This document shows, one piece after another, positions 17,351-25,513 of a stretch of 33,625 bases of DNA. The position numbers and the translations under genes were made by a program. Within the stretch, counting starts at the first letter, position 1. Every line of letters starts with the position of its first letter. Under the pieces are notes generated by a model. The model saw only the letters and a program-made list of their open reading frames with translations, made no database searches and was not told the DNA's origin. The DNA comes from Cognatilysobacter lacus (GTDB lineage Bacteria > Pseudomonadota > Gammaproteobacteria > Xanthomonadales > Xanthomonadaceae): assembly GCF_008274655.1 (NCBI RefSeq), contig NZ_VTRV01000010.1, positions 1-33,625 of the forward strand, written 5' to 3'.

Positions 17351-18526
17351 ATGGAATTCATCAGCGAGTGGGTTTGGTTCTTCCTGCTGCTACCGATCGC
17401 AGCGGTGCTGGGCTGGGTCATCGGCCGGCGCGGCGGCAAGCTGCATAGCGAGGACCAGGTCAGTCGCCTTTCGACGACCTATTTCCGCGGCCTGAACTAC
17501 CTGCTCAACGAGCAGCCCGACAAAGCGATCGAGCTGTTCCTGCATATAGCGGAACTCGACAAGGACACCTTCGAAACGCAGGTGGCGCTCGGGCACTTGT
17601 TCCGTCGGCGCGGCGAGGTCGATCGTGCAATCCGGCTGCATCAGTCGCTCGTGCAGCGCAGCGACCTGACCGATGCGCAGCGTGTGCAGGCGTTGCTCGC
17701 ATTGGGCGAGGACTACATGAAGTCCGGTCTGCTCGACCGCGCCGAGACCGTCTTCAGCGAGCTTGTCGCGCTCGACCTGGCGCCGCTCGCGCTGCGCCAC
17801 CTCATCGGCATCTACCAGGCCGAACGCGACTGGGCGAAGGCGATCGAGAATGCACGTCGTTTCGAGGACGCGACGGGTGAGCCGATGGGCAAACTGGTGG
17901 CGCATTTCGAGTGCGAACTCGCTGATCGCTCGCGCGCGGCAGGGGATGTCGCCGCGGCGCGCGACGCGGTTGCGCGCGCCTACCAGGCCGACGCAAATTC
18001 GGTGCGCGCCGGCATGCTCGAAGGGCGAATCGAGCTGGATGCCGGACGGCACTCGGCGGCCATCCGGTCCTTCGAACGCGTGGCCCGGAGCGACCCGGAT
18101 TACCTGCCCGAAGTGATGCCGCCGCTGCTCGAATGCTATGCGGCGGGCGGCGACGGACCGGGCGCGCGCAGCTTTCTCGCCGAGATGTGCGAGCACTATC
18201 GCGGCATCGCACCCGTGCTAGCGCTGACGCGCATGATCGAGCGCGAGGAAGGGGTGCCGACGGCCCGCGCCTACCTGGCGAAGCAGTTGAAGGATCGGCC
18301 TTCGGTCCGCGGCGAGGCGGCGTTGATCGAGCTATCGCTCGCCGAGCAGACCGATCCGACAGCCACGCTCGTGGATCTCAAGCACATCACCGACCAGCTG
18401 CTCGTCCGCAACCCGAGCTATCGCTGCACGCGATGCGGCTTCGGCGCGCGCAGCCACCACTGGCAATGCCCGAGCTGCAAGGAGTGGGGTTCGGTCAAGC
18501 CGCTGCTGAATTACGCAGTCGTGTGA
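17351..18526 (+). CDS. lapB: LPS assembly regulator LapB (YciM)
   Basis: 391 residues (389 in E. coli). An N-terminal membrane anchor (about 5-24) faces a cytoplasmic TPR array (about 40-340, starting RGLNYLLNEQPDKAIELFLH). It ends in a rubredoxin-like metal knuckle with CTRC (359-362) and CPSC (373-376). In E. coli LapB links LpxC to the protease FtsH and so limits lipid A synthesis. ACGGAG precedes the ATG at normal distance. The downstream glycosyl-phosphotransferase gene starts inside its stop (GTGA overlap), tying LPS control to O-antigen initiation in this lineage. High confidence. Confidence 0.95.
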   Translation: MEFISEWVWFFLLLPIAAVLGWVIGRRGGKLHSEDQVSRLSTTYFRGLNYLLNEQPDKAIELFLHIAELDKDTFETQVALGHLFRRRGEVDRAIRLHQSLVQRSDLTDAQRVQALLALGEDYMKSGLLDRAETVFSELVALDLAPLALRHLIGIYQAERDWAKAIENARRFEDATGEPMGKLVAHFECELADRSRAAGDVAAARDAVARAYQADANSVRAGMLEGRIELDAGRHSAAIRSFERVARSDPDYLPEVMPPLLECYAAGGDGPGARSFLAEMCEHYRGIAPVLALTRMIEREEGVPTARAYLAKQLKDRPSVRGEAALIELSLAEQTDPTATLVDLKHITDQLLVRNPSYRCTRCGFGARSHHWQCPSCKEWGSVKPLLNYAVV

Positions 18527-19491
18527 AGACGGTCGCCTTGCTCGTCACCGTCGCGGCCATTTCGGCCAGCGGCACGGCCCTGGCGCGTCGTTATGCGCTC
18601 GCGCGCCAGCTCGTGGATGTTCCCGGTGAGCGCCGCAGCCACTCTGTCGCCACGCCACGCGGGGGCGGGGTCGGGCCGGTCGTTGCGGTCCTGGCGGCGA
18701 TGCTCGCGATGACCGCGGCGCAGGGGACGCCCTGGCTCGCCGCGATCGCGCTCGCCGCTGTCGCCCTGGTCGGCGCATGGGATGACCACCGGCCGCTGGC
18801 GGCCAGTTGGCGACTGCTGGTCCACGCGGCGGCAGGCCTCGCCGTCGCCGGGTCCTTGTTCGACCCGATGGTTGCCCCGTTGCTGTTCGCTGCCGTATTC
18901 GCCGGCGTGGTCGTGCTGATCAATGTCTGGAACTTCATGGACGGCATCAACGGGCTCGCAGCGTCCCAGGCGGCGCTGGTAGCCGCGGCCGTAGCGGCCG
19001 TCGATCCCGGCATGCGCATCCCGGCCATCGTGGTTGTCGTTGCATGCCTCGCGTTCCTGCCGTTCAACTTCCCCCGCGCACGGATTTTCCTCGGGGATGT
19101 AGGGAGCGGCGCGCTCGGACTCATCGTGGCTTGGCTATGCGCAGGTGTAGCCACGGCAAGGCCGCTCAACGGCCTGTTGATGGCGCTTCCGTTGTCCGCA
19201 TTCCTCGTCGACGCCGGCCTGACGCTTTCGCGCCGAATGCTCCGTCGCGAGCGCTGGTGGGAGCCGCACGCCCAGCATCTTTACCAAGGGCTCGCCCGTC
19301 GCCACGGACACGCACGGGTCACGCTTGCCTACGCCGCATGGACGGCGTCGGCAAGTGTCGCCAGCCTCGTGATCGCGCCGATGGGGCCGGCGTATACCAT
19401 GGCGTCCTTGGCCGTGTGCTATACGAGCGCGGCACTGCTGTGGCTGAGGCTGCAGCGCCCGGTCGCCACGGAACGCGACGCATCGTCATGA
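18523..19491 (+). CDS. Polyisoprenyl-phosphate sugar-1-phosphate transferase (WecA/WbpL-like, MraY superfamily)
   Basis: 322 residues starting with GTG, overlapping the lapB stop by 4 nt. It is an integral membrane enzyme that should move a HexNAc-1-phosphate from a UDP sugar to undecaprenyl phosphate, starting O-antigen or capsule assembly. Family motifs: DVPGERRSHSVATPRGGG (32-49), Asp87-Asp88 in GAWDDHRPL, the NVWNFMDGINGLA loop (135-147), FLGDVGSGALG (189-199) and the HLYQGLARRHGH loop (252-263), with ten or so hydrophobic segments between. The closest named relatives are WbpL-type enzymes, which fits the WbpM-like gene next door. The exact sugar (FucNAc, QuiNAc or GlcNAc) cannot be told from sequence. 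Confidence 0.88.
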   Translation: MKTVALLVTVAAISASGTALARRYALARQLVDVPGERRSHSVATPRGGGVGPVVAVLAAMLAMTAAQGTPWLAAIALAAVALVGAWDDHRPLAASWRLLVHAAAGLAVAGSLFDPMVAPLLFAAVFAGVVVLINVWNFMDGINGLAASQAALVAAAVAAVDPGMRIPAIVVVVACLAFLPFNFPRARIFLGDVGSGALGLIVAWLCAGVATARPLNGLLMALPLSAFLVDAGLTLSRRMLRRERWWEPHAQHLYQGLARRHGHARVTLAYAAWTASASVASLVIAPMGPAYTMASLAVCYTSAALLWLRLQRPVATERDASS

Positions 19492-19498
19492 GGGATCG

Positions 19499-21406
19499 AT
19501 GAGCCGAACGCTGTCCCCTTGGCAGGCGCGCCTGCCTCGATTTGCAATTGCCGCGCACGACCTCGCCATGGTGTGGCTGGTCTGGAACGGGCTGCACTGG
19601 ATGCGCTACGCGGTGGCGCCGAGTGCGCCGGTGTTGCCGCTGTGGTCGGTGCAGACGTCGCTCGTTCTTGCGGTGCAGGCGCTCGTCTTCTGGAAGGTCG
19701 GCCTCTATCGCGGCCTGTGGCGGTTCGCGAGCGTCCCGGACCTCTGGAACATTCTCAAGGCGTCGGTCGTCGGCGTATTGGGCGTCATGCTCGGGTTGTT
19801 CCTGTACGACCGCATGGACTCCGTGCCGCGCGCCGTGCTGGTCCTGTACCCGATCGTGCTCGCCGCCATGCTTGGCGCGCCACGGCTCATCTATCGCGCT
19901 TGGAAGGACGCGCAGTCCGAGGGTAGACGCGCCTCCTCGACGCGCGTCCTGGTGCTGGGTGCCGGCCAGGCGGGCGAAGCGCTGGTCCGCGACCTGCGCC
20001 GCTTCGGCACGTATCAGCCCGTCGGATTCCTGGACGACGCGCCGCGCCTGCGCGGCTCGAAGATGCACGGCATTCCGGTACTCGGTCGCATCGAGGAGCT
20101 GCCGGAAATCGCGCGTGAGACGGCGGCGCAACTCGTCGTCATCGCGGTGCCATCGGCCGACGCCACGTCGCTGCAGAACATTGTCGGAATCTGCGAGCGC
20201 AGCGGGATTCCGTTCCGCATGGTGCCGCGCCTGCAGGACGTGCTTGAAGGCCGCTCGCTGCCGGGCGAGCTGAAGGAGGTCGCGATCGAGGACCTTCTGG
20301 GCCGCAAGCCGGTCCTGCCGGACTGGAAGGCCATCCGCGCATGGCTCGGCGGTCGGTCCGTGCTCGTTACCGGCGCCGGCGGCTCGATCGGCGCTGAGCT
20401 GTGCAGGCAGTGCGCGCGGCACGGTGCCCGCCACATCACACTCGTCGAAATGGACGAGCTCGCGTTGATGACCGCCGAGTCGACGCTGCGCCGCGACTTC
20501 CCGGAGATCGAGATCACCCCGATCCTCGGCGATTGCGGCGACCGCTCCGTCATCGATTACGCGATCGGCCGCACGTCCCCCGAGGCGGTCTTCCACGCAG
20601 CGGCGTACAAGCATGTGCCGATGCTCGAAACACAGCTGCGCGAAGCGGTACGCAACAACGTGCTTGCCACGTACACCGTCGCGCGGGCCTGCCGCGAAGC
20701 CTCGGTCGGCACTTTCGTGCTTATCTCGACCGACAAGGCCGTGGACCCGGTCAACGTGCTGGGCGCGACCAAGCGCATGGCCGAGATCATCTGCCAGGCA
20801 CTCGCCGACTGCCCGACGCGCTTCGTCACCGTGCGCTTCGGCAATGTTCTCGACTCCGCGGGCAGCGTCGTGCCGCTGTTCCGCGAACAGATCCGCGCGG
20901 GCGGGCCGGTCACCGTCACGGATCCGGATGTCACCCGTTACTTCATGACGATTCCGGAAGCCTGCCAGCTCATCCTGCAGGCGTCCGCGATCGGCACGCA
21001 CGAAGCCGTGTACACGCTCGACATGGGCGAGCCCGTGCTGATCCGCCTGCTGGCCGAGCAGATGATCCGCCTGGCGGGCAAGCAGCCCGGTCGCGATGTC
21101 GCCATCGTTTTCACCGGGCTTCGTCCGGGCGAGAAACTGCACGAGACGCTGTTCCATGCGGACGAGCGATATCGCCCGACGCAGCATCCGAAGATCCTGC
21201 AGGCCGAGCCGCGCAAGGTCGTCAGCACTCAGGTGGTGGAACAGTTGGGCCACTTCGCCGACGCCTGTGCGCGCTACGACATCGACGTACTCGCGCGCCT
21301 GCTGCGCGATGCGGTTCCCGAGTTCGAACCGCTCAACACGCGCACCAACCTCGGCACCGGCGCTACTGTCGTCGCATTTCCTGCACGACAGTCGCGGAAG
21401 ATCTGA
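19499..21406 (+). CDS. WbpM/CapD-like nucleotide-sugar 4,6-dehydratase, membrane-bound
   Basis: 635 residues (WbpM is 665). Four N-terminal membrane segments (about 8-130) precede a first Rossmann-like domain (VLVLGAGQAGEALVRDL, about 149-165) and the C-terminal SDR domain with VTGAGGSIGAE (290-300), DCGDRS, and AAAYKHVPMLE. It probably converts UDP-GlcNAc into the 4-keto-6-deoxy sugar needed for QuiNAc/FucNAc O-antigen units. The SDR catalytic pair is LxxxK (Leu421, Lys425 in VNVLGATKR); small homologues have Tyr and WbpM has Met at the Leu position. GAGG lies 6 nt before ATG, overlapping the previous stop. It acts at the inner membrane face together with the upstream transferase. Confidence 0.88.
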   Translation: MSRTLSPWQARLPRFAIAAHDLAMVWLVWNGLHWMRYAVAPSAPVLPLWSVQTSLVLAVQALVFWKVGLYRGLWRFASVPDLWNILKASVVGVLGVMLGLFLYDRMDSVPRAVLVLYPIVLAAMLGAPRLIYRAWKDAQSEGRRASSTRVLVLGAGQAGEALVRDLRRFGTYQPVGFLDDAPRLRGSKMHGIPVLGRIEELPEIARETAAQLVVIAVPSADATSLQNIVGICERSGIPFRMVPRLQDVLEGRSLPGELKEVAIEDLLGRKPVLPDWKAIRAWLGGRSVLVTGAGGSIGAELCRQCARHGARHITLVEMDELALMTAESTLRRDFPEIEITPILGDCGDRSVIDYAIGRTSPEAVFHAAAYKHVPMLETQLREAVRNNVLATYTVARACREASVGTFVLISTDKAVDPVNVLGATKRMAEIICQALADCPTRFVTVRFGNVLDSAGSVVPLFREQIRAGGPVTVTDPDVTRYFMTIPEACQLILQASAIGTHEAVYTLDMGEPVLIRLLAEQMIRLAGKQPGRDVAIVFTGLRPGEKLHETLFHADERYRPTQHPKILQAEPRKVVSTQVVEQLGHFADACARYDIDVLARLLRDAVPEFEPLNTRTNLGTGATVVAFPARQSRKI

Positions 21407-21432
21407 CCGATTCCGCACACGACCCCATCTCG

Positions 21433-22344
21433 ATGACACCGAACATCCCGCGTCGCATTCGAAAGGCTGTATTTCCCGTTGCCGGGCTCGGCACGCGTTT
21501 CCTTCCCGCCACCAAGACGGTGCCGAAGGAGATGCTCCCGATCATCGACAAGCCGCTGATCCAGTACGCGGTCGACGAGGCGATCGAGGCCGGCTGCGAC
21601 ACGCTGGTGTTCATCACCAATCGCTACAAGCACGCCGTCGCGGACTATTTCGACAAGGCGTACGAACTCGAACAGAAGCTCGAGCAGGCCGGCAAGTTCG
21701 AACAGCTCGAGCTCGTGCGCCATGTGTTGCCGCCCGGTGTCAGGACGATTTTCGTCACCCAGACCGAAGCCCTCGGTCTCGGGCATGCCGTGTTGTGCGC
21801 GAAGGAAGTAATCGGCAACGAGCCATTCGCGGTGGTGCTCCCCGATGACCTGATCTGGAACCGTGGGCCCGGCGCGCTTCGGCAGATGGCCGACGCGGCC
21901 GTCGAGAGCGCGTGTAGCGTCATTGCCGTGCAGGACGTTCCGCCCGAGAAAACCGCCAGCTACGGCATCGTGGCGACACGCGATTTCGCGAACCGCCAGG
22001 GGCGTATCGAGCGCATCGTCGAGAAGCCTGCGCCGGAGGATGCGCCCAGCCACCTGGCCGTCGTCGGGCGATACATCCTTTCGCCGCGCATATTCGAACT
22101 GCTCGAGCAGACGACGCCCGGCGCCGGTGGCGAGATCCAGCTGACCGACGCGATCGATCGCCTGCTGAAGGAAGAATGCGTCGACGCATACCGCTTCCGC
22201 GGGACGCGATTCGACTGCGGAACGCATATCGGCCTGATCGAAGCAACGATCCGCTACGCACTCGATCACGAGAAGCTCAGCGATGCGGCCGCCGAGATGA
22301 TGCGCAGTGCGCTCGTCGAGCTGGGCGTCGTCGAACTGCCCTGA
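21433..22344 (+). CDS. galU: UTP-glucose-1-phosphate uridylyltransferase
   Basis: 303 residues (E. coli GalU 302). It makes UDP-glucose from UTP and glucose-1-phosphate for LPS, capsule and sugar metabolism. The nucleotide-binding signature GLGTRFLPATKTVPKEMLPI spans residues 18-37. VLPDDLIW, GIVEKP-like RIVEKPAPEDAP, and GGEIQLTDAIDRL are all typical. The start MTPNIPRRIRKAVFPVAG is the first Met upstream of the fold, 26 nt after the WbpM-like gene; I see no good ribosome binding site. It stands last in the lapB-to-galU surface-polysaccharide run; no ugd gene follows. Confidence 0.95.
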   Translation: MTPNIPRRIRKAVFPVAGLGTRFLPATKTVPKEMLPIIDKPLIQYAVDEAIEAGCDTLVFITNRYKHAVADYFDKAYELEQKLEQAGKFEQLELVRHVLPPGVRTIFVTQTEALGLGHAVLCAKEVIGNEPFAVVLPDDLIWNRGPGALRQMADAAVESACSVIAVQDVPPEKTASYGIVATRDFANRQGRIERIVEKPAPEDAPSHLAVVGRYILSPRIFELLEQTTPGAGGEIQLTDAIDRLLKEECVDAYRFRGTRFDCGTHIGLIEATIRYALDHEKLSDAAAEMMRSALVELGVVELP

Positions 22345-22382
22345 CGCTGGACACCCGCGTCGGCGCGCGCCACGCTCGCGCA

Positions 22383-23684
22383 ATGCCTCGATACGCGGGT
22401 GATTACTACACTGCCACTGCCACTGCCGGCGCGGCGCCGCCTCCTCGGCCGCTGTCCGGGCGTTCCGACTGCGACGTCTGCGTGGTGGGCGGCGGTCTCG
22501 CCGGCCTCAATACGGCGCTGGGGCTCCTCGAGCGCGGCAATCGCGACGTGGTCCTGCTCGAGTCGAACAGCATCGGTTTCGGCGCGTCAGGCCGCAACGG
22601 GGGCTTCGTTTTCGGCGGGTACTCGCGCGGAGAATCGCGACTGCTCGCGGATCTCGGAAGCGACGTTGCCCGGGAGGTCTACGGTTGGACGGTCGACGCC
22701 GTGCACCGTATCCGTGCGCGCATCGACCGGTACGCGATTGCCTGCGATGTCACGGATGGCGGCGTCATCTGGGCCAACTGGTTCAATGACGCGACGCCCC
22801 TGCGGTCGCGACAGGCGTTGCTCGCCACGCATTTTGGCGCGGACTGGCAGTGGCTCGACCGCGCGGAAATGCGCAGGCGCATCGCGAGCGAACGCTACGG
22901 CGAAGGCTTGTTCGAGCCCGGCGCCTTCCACTTCCATCCGCTGGCATACGCGCGCGGGATCGCCGGCGTGCTCGAGCGCGGCGGCGTGCAGGTCCACGAG
23001 GCGACACCCGCCACCTCGATCGTTCGCGATGGAGCGACGTGGCGCATCGCCACGCCGGGCGGAGAGGTGCGCGCGCGCAGCGTCGTGCTTGCGTGCGGCG
23101 GCTATCTTGCCCGCTTGAGGCGGCGCGTCGACAGCGCGGTCCTGCCGATCGCAACCTACGTGATGGTGACCGAGCCACTCGGCGTGCGCATGCACGACGT
23201 GTTGCGCACGAGCGCAGCCGTCTACGACACGCGGTTCGCGTTCGACTATTACCGCCCGCTGCCCGACACGCGCCTGCTCTGGGGCGGCAGGATCTCGGTG
23301 CTGGACCGTGCTCCCGCGGACGTCGAGAAGCTGCTGGTGCGCGACATGCTCCGCGTTTTCCCACAGCTGGACGGCGTCGCCATCGACCACGCGTGGAGCG
23401 GCCTGATGAGCTACGCGCCGCACGAGATGCCCCATGTCATGGAAGCCGAGCCGGGCATGTGGATCGCCCAGGCATTCGGGGGCCACGGCGTGGCGCCGAC
23501 CACGGCGGCGGGGGAGCTCGTCGCCTCGGCGATCGAGGAAGGGGATACGCGGTATCGGCGACTGGCCCGCTACGATCTGCAGCGCGCGTACAAGCCGTTC
23601 GGTTTCGCCGCCGCGCAGGCGAGTTACTGGTGGGCCGAGGCGCGGGACGCTCTCAAGGCACGAAGCGAACGCCGTCCCGGATGA
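22383..23684 (+). CDS. FAD-dependent oxidoreductase, gamma-glutamylputrescine oxidase (PuuB)-like
   Basis: 433 residues. A DAO-type flavin amine oxidase: N-terminal YYTATATAG, then CDVCVVGGGLAGLNTALGLL with the GxGxxG-type loop at 36-41, Glu60 for ribose binding, SIGFGASGRNGG (63-74), and a C-terminal GMWIAQAFGGHGVAPTTAAGEL FAD motif. The N-terminus and the GASGRNGG block resemble E. coli PuuB (426 residues), which oxidises gamma-glutamylputrescine; other group members use N-methyl amino acids or glycine betaine breakdown products. No puuA, puuC or puuD gene is next to it. It starts 38 nt after galU, but a functional link to galU is not apparent. The agmatine-to-putrescine genes lie 9 kb away. 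Confidence 0.85.
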   Translation: MPRYAGDYYTATATAGAAPPPRPLSGRSDCDVCVVGGGLAGLNTALGLLERGNRDVVLLESNSIGFGASGRNGGFVFGGYSRGESRLLADLGSDVAREVYGWTVDAVHRIRARIDRYAIACDVTDGGVIWANWFNDATPLRSRQALLATHFGADWQWLDRAEMRRRIASERYGEGLFEPGAFHFHPLAYARGIAGVLERGGVQVHEATPATSIVRDGATWRIATPGGEVRARSVVLACGGYLARLRRRVDSAVLPIATYVMVTEPLGVRMHDVLRTSAAVYDTRFAFDYYRPLPDTRLLWGGRISVLDRAPADVEKLLVRDMLRVFPQLDGVAIDHAWSGLMSYAPHEMPHVMEAEPGMWIAQAFGGHGVAPTTAAGELVASAIEEGDTRYRRLARYDLQRAYKPFGFAAAQASYWWAEARDALKARSERRPG

Positions 23685-23774
23685 CGCATCGTTAATGTCG
23701 CGGCCACGCCCGTGATGCGCGGGGCGTCGCAGAGTCCGTCCGTGGCGATCTGGCCACCCTTCGGGACAACGCTC

Positions 23775-24068
23775 ATGCGCAGCCTTCTCGCGTTCACCGC
23801 CGCTTGCCTGCTGGGCGCCGGCTTCTCGGCTTCGGCGGCACCTCCTGCGTCCGCTGCGATCCACGCGGCCCCGGTCGCAAAGGCGACGGTCGCCACGCGT
23901 GCGGCAGTCACCGCGCCGGCACCCGTCGCCAAGCCAACGCGACGCACGGCGTCCGCGGCGCGTTGCCGCGACGGCAGGGGCAAGTTCATTGCGTGCGCCA
24001 CGGCCGCGCCCGCGAAGAAGGCGCCGTGCCGGGACTCGAAGGGAAAGTTCGTCGCCTGCAAGGTGTGA
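23775..24068 (+). CDS. Small secreted protein with two CRDxxGKFxAC repeats, function unknown
   Basis: 97 residues. A Sec signal peptide (MRSLLAFTAACLLGAGFSASA, cleavage about 21-22) is followed by an Ala/Pro/Val/Thr-rich linker (23-60) and two basic repeats, CRDGRGKFIAC (64-74) and CRDSKGKFVAC (85-95), spaced 21 residues apart. Within each repeat the cysteines are 10 residues apart, suggesting a disulfide loop per repeat in the periplasm or outside. The start at 23775 was chosen because the signal peptide begins there; an ATG at 23712 would add 21 residues ahead of it. Similar short Cys-Lys-rich exported proteins occur in Xanthomonadaceae, but I know of no assigned function. It ends before a structured 3' region and a strong terminator. 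Confidence 0.75.
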   Translation: MRSLLAFTAACLLGAGFSASAAPPASAAIHAAPVAKATVATRAAVTAPAPVAKPTRRTASAARCRDGRGKFIACATAAPAKKAPCRDSKGKFVACKV

Positions 24069-24133
24069 CGTCATTGGCTCGCCGACGAATCGTCGCGTGA
24101 CGCGTTTGGCCGCATTCGAGGCGTCGCATCGCG

Positions 24134-24153
24134 CTTCGCGGTGAGCCGCGAAG
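24134..24153 (+). other. Perfect hairpin in the 3' untranslated region
   Basis: CTTCGCGG (24134-24141) and CCGCGAAG (24146-24153) form an 8-bp stem with a TGAG loop. An odd palindrome CGACGA-A-TCGTCG lies upstream at 24083-24095. Both are between the stop of the small Cys-repeat protein and its terminator, in a 177-nt gap (24069-24245) that holds no gene. Confidence 0.5.
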
Positions 24154-24173
24154 AGACAAGGCATCGCGACAGG

Positions 24174-24203
24174 AAAAAAGGCGGCCCCTGGCCGCCTTTT
24201 TTT
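24174..24203. terminator. Bidirectional intrinsic terminator
   Basis: A 13-bp perfect stem AAAAAAGGCGGCC (24174-24186) and GGCCGCCTTTTTT (24190-24202) with a 3-nt loop, and T-runs on both strands. It ends the plus-strand unit (small Cys-repeat protein) and the minus-strand thiolase gene that stops at 24246. Confidence 0.93.
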
Positions 24204-24245
24204 GTTCCACCGGCGAAACCACCACGGGAACGTGCGAACGGCGCG

Positions 24246-25457
24246 TCAGAGCGCTTCGAAGATTCCCGCCGCGCCCATGCCGGTGCCGATGCACATCGTC
24301 ACCATCCCGTACTTCAGCTGGCGGCGACGCATGCCGTGCACGATCGTCGCGGTACGAACGGCCCCCGTCGCACCGAGCGGGTGGCCGAGTGCGATCGCAC
24401 CGCCGAGCGGGTTGATCTTCGACGGATCGAGTTCCGAATCCCTGATGACCGCAAGCGCCTGCGCGGCGAATGCCTCGTTGAGCTCGATCCAGTCGAGCTG
24501 GTCGCGCGTCAACCCGGCCTGCTTGAGGGCCTTCGGAATGGCCGCGTTCGGGCCGATGCCCATGATGTGCGGCGGCACGCCTGCAACCGAGAAGCTGACG
24601 AAGCGGGCGAGGGGCGTAAGCCCGTAGTCCTTGATCGCCTGCTCCGACGCGATCAGCACCGCCGCGGCGCCATCGCTCATCTGCGACGAGTTGCCGGCGG
24701 TGACCGAGCCGCCGAACTGGCCGTTCCTGAATACCGGGCGCAGCTTGGCAAGGCCTTCCATCGACGTGTCGGCGCGCGGGCCCTCGTCGGTGTCGACGAC
24801 GCGCTTGCGCAACTGGATGGTGTTGCTGGAAAGCGCTGGCACGTGCGACACGACTTCATACGGCGAAATCTCGTCGCGGAACTCGCCGTTCGCGATGGCC
24901 GCGAGTGCCTTGCGATGGGACGCCACGGCAAACTCGTCCTGCGCCTCGCGCGAGATGCCCCACTGCTTCGCCACGTTCTCGGCGGTGATGCCCATGCCGT
25001 AGGCAATCGCGATGTGGTCTTCATCCTTGCTGAAGACGCGCGGATTGAGCGCGATCTTGTGGCCCATCATCGGCACCATGGACATCGATTCGGTGCCGCC
25101 GGCAAGGATCAGGTCCGCGTTGCCGAGGCGCACCTGGTCGGCTGCGAGCGCGACCGCCTGCAGGCCCGAGGAACAGAAGCGGTTGATCGTCTGCGCGGCC
25201 ACGCCGTCGGGCAGGCCCGCCAGCAGCACACCGATGCGGGCGACGTTCATGCCTTGCTCGGCTTCGGGCATCGCGCAGCCGATGATGGCGTCGTCGATGC
25301 GGCCGGTATCGATTCCGGGCGCCTGTCCGACCACGCTGCGCAGCACGTGCGCCAGCATGTCGTCGGGGCGGGTATTGCGAAACACGCCGCGCGGCGCCTT
25401 GCCGACCGGCGTGCGGGTGGCGGCGACGATGTACGCGTCCTGGACTTGCTTGCTCAT
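24246..25457 (-). CDS. fadA: Acetyl-CoA C-acyltransferase (3-ketoacyl-CoA thiolase)
   Basis: 403 residues. Last step of the fatty-acid beta-oxidation cycle, cleaving 3-ketoacyl-CoA with CoA. Thiolase active-site residues are visible: nucleophile Cys95 (INRFCSSGLQA), His359 (GGAIALGHPLGATGA) and Cys389 (TMCIGTGMGAAG); NEAFAAQAL and GNSSQMSDGAAA are also signature elements. It is third in psrA-fadN-fadA, 56 nt after fadN. The pairing with a FadN-type rather than FadB-type enzyme parallels the Bacillus fadNA order, so the symbol fadA is by function and context, and a biosynthetic acetyl-CoA acetyltransferase is less likely. Confidence 0.92.
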   Translation of the reverse strand: MSKQVQDAYIVAATRTPVGKAPRGVFRNTRPDDMLAHVLRSVVGQAPGIDTGRIDDAIIGCAMPEAEQGMNVARIGVLLAGLPDGVAAQTINRFCSSGLQAVALAADQVRLGNADLILAGGTESMSMVPMMGHKIALNPRVFSKDEDHIAIAYGMGITAENVAKQWGISREAQDEFAVASHRKALAAIANGEFRDEISPYEVVSHVPALSSNTIQLRKRVVDTDEGPRADTSMEGLAKLRPVFRNGQFGGSVTAGNSSQMSDGAAAVLIASEQAIKDYGLTPLARFVSFSVAGVPPHIMGIGPNAAIPKALKQAGLTRDQLDWIELNEAFAAQALAVIRDSELDPSKINPLGGAIALGHPLGATGAVRTATIVHGMRRRQLKYGMVTMCIGTGMGAAGIFEAL

Positions 25458-25513
25458 GTTCGTTTCTCTCGTGAGGCTCTAAGGTCGATTCGCAAGGGCA
25501 GGGCCTTCGAACC

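Noticed and set aside
19319-21439. A 706-codon minus-strand frame opposite the WbpM-like gene
   Set aside because: Antisense shadow of a gene with clear SDR motifs.
25458-25513. A second PsrA site or promoter between fadN and the thiolase gene
   Set aside because: GTTCGTTTC occurs, but there is no CAAAC-N4-GTTTG-like inverted repeat and no clear promoter in this 56-nt gap.
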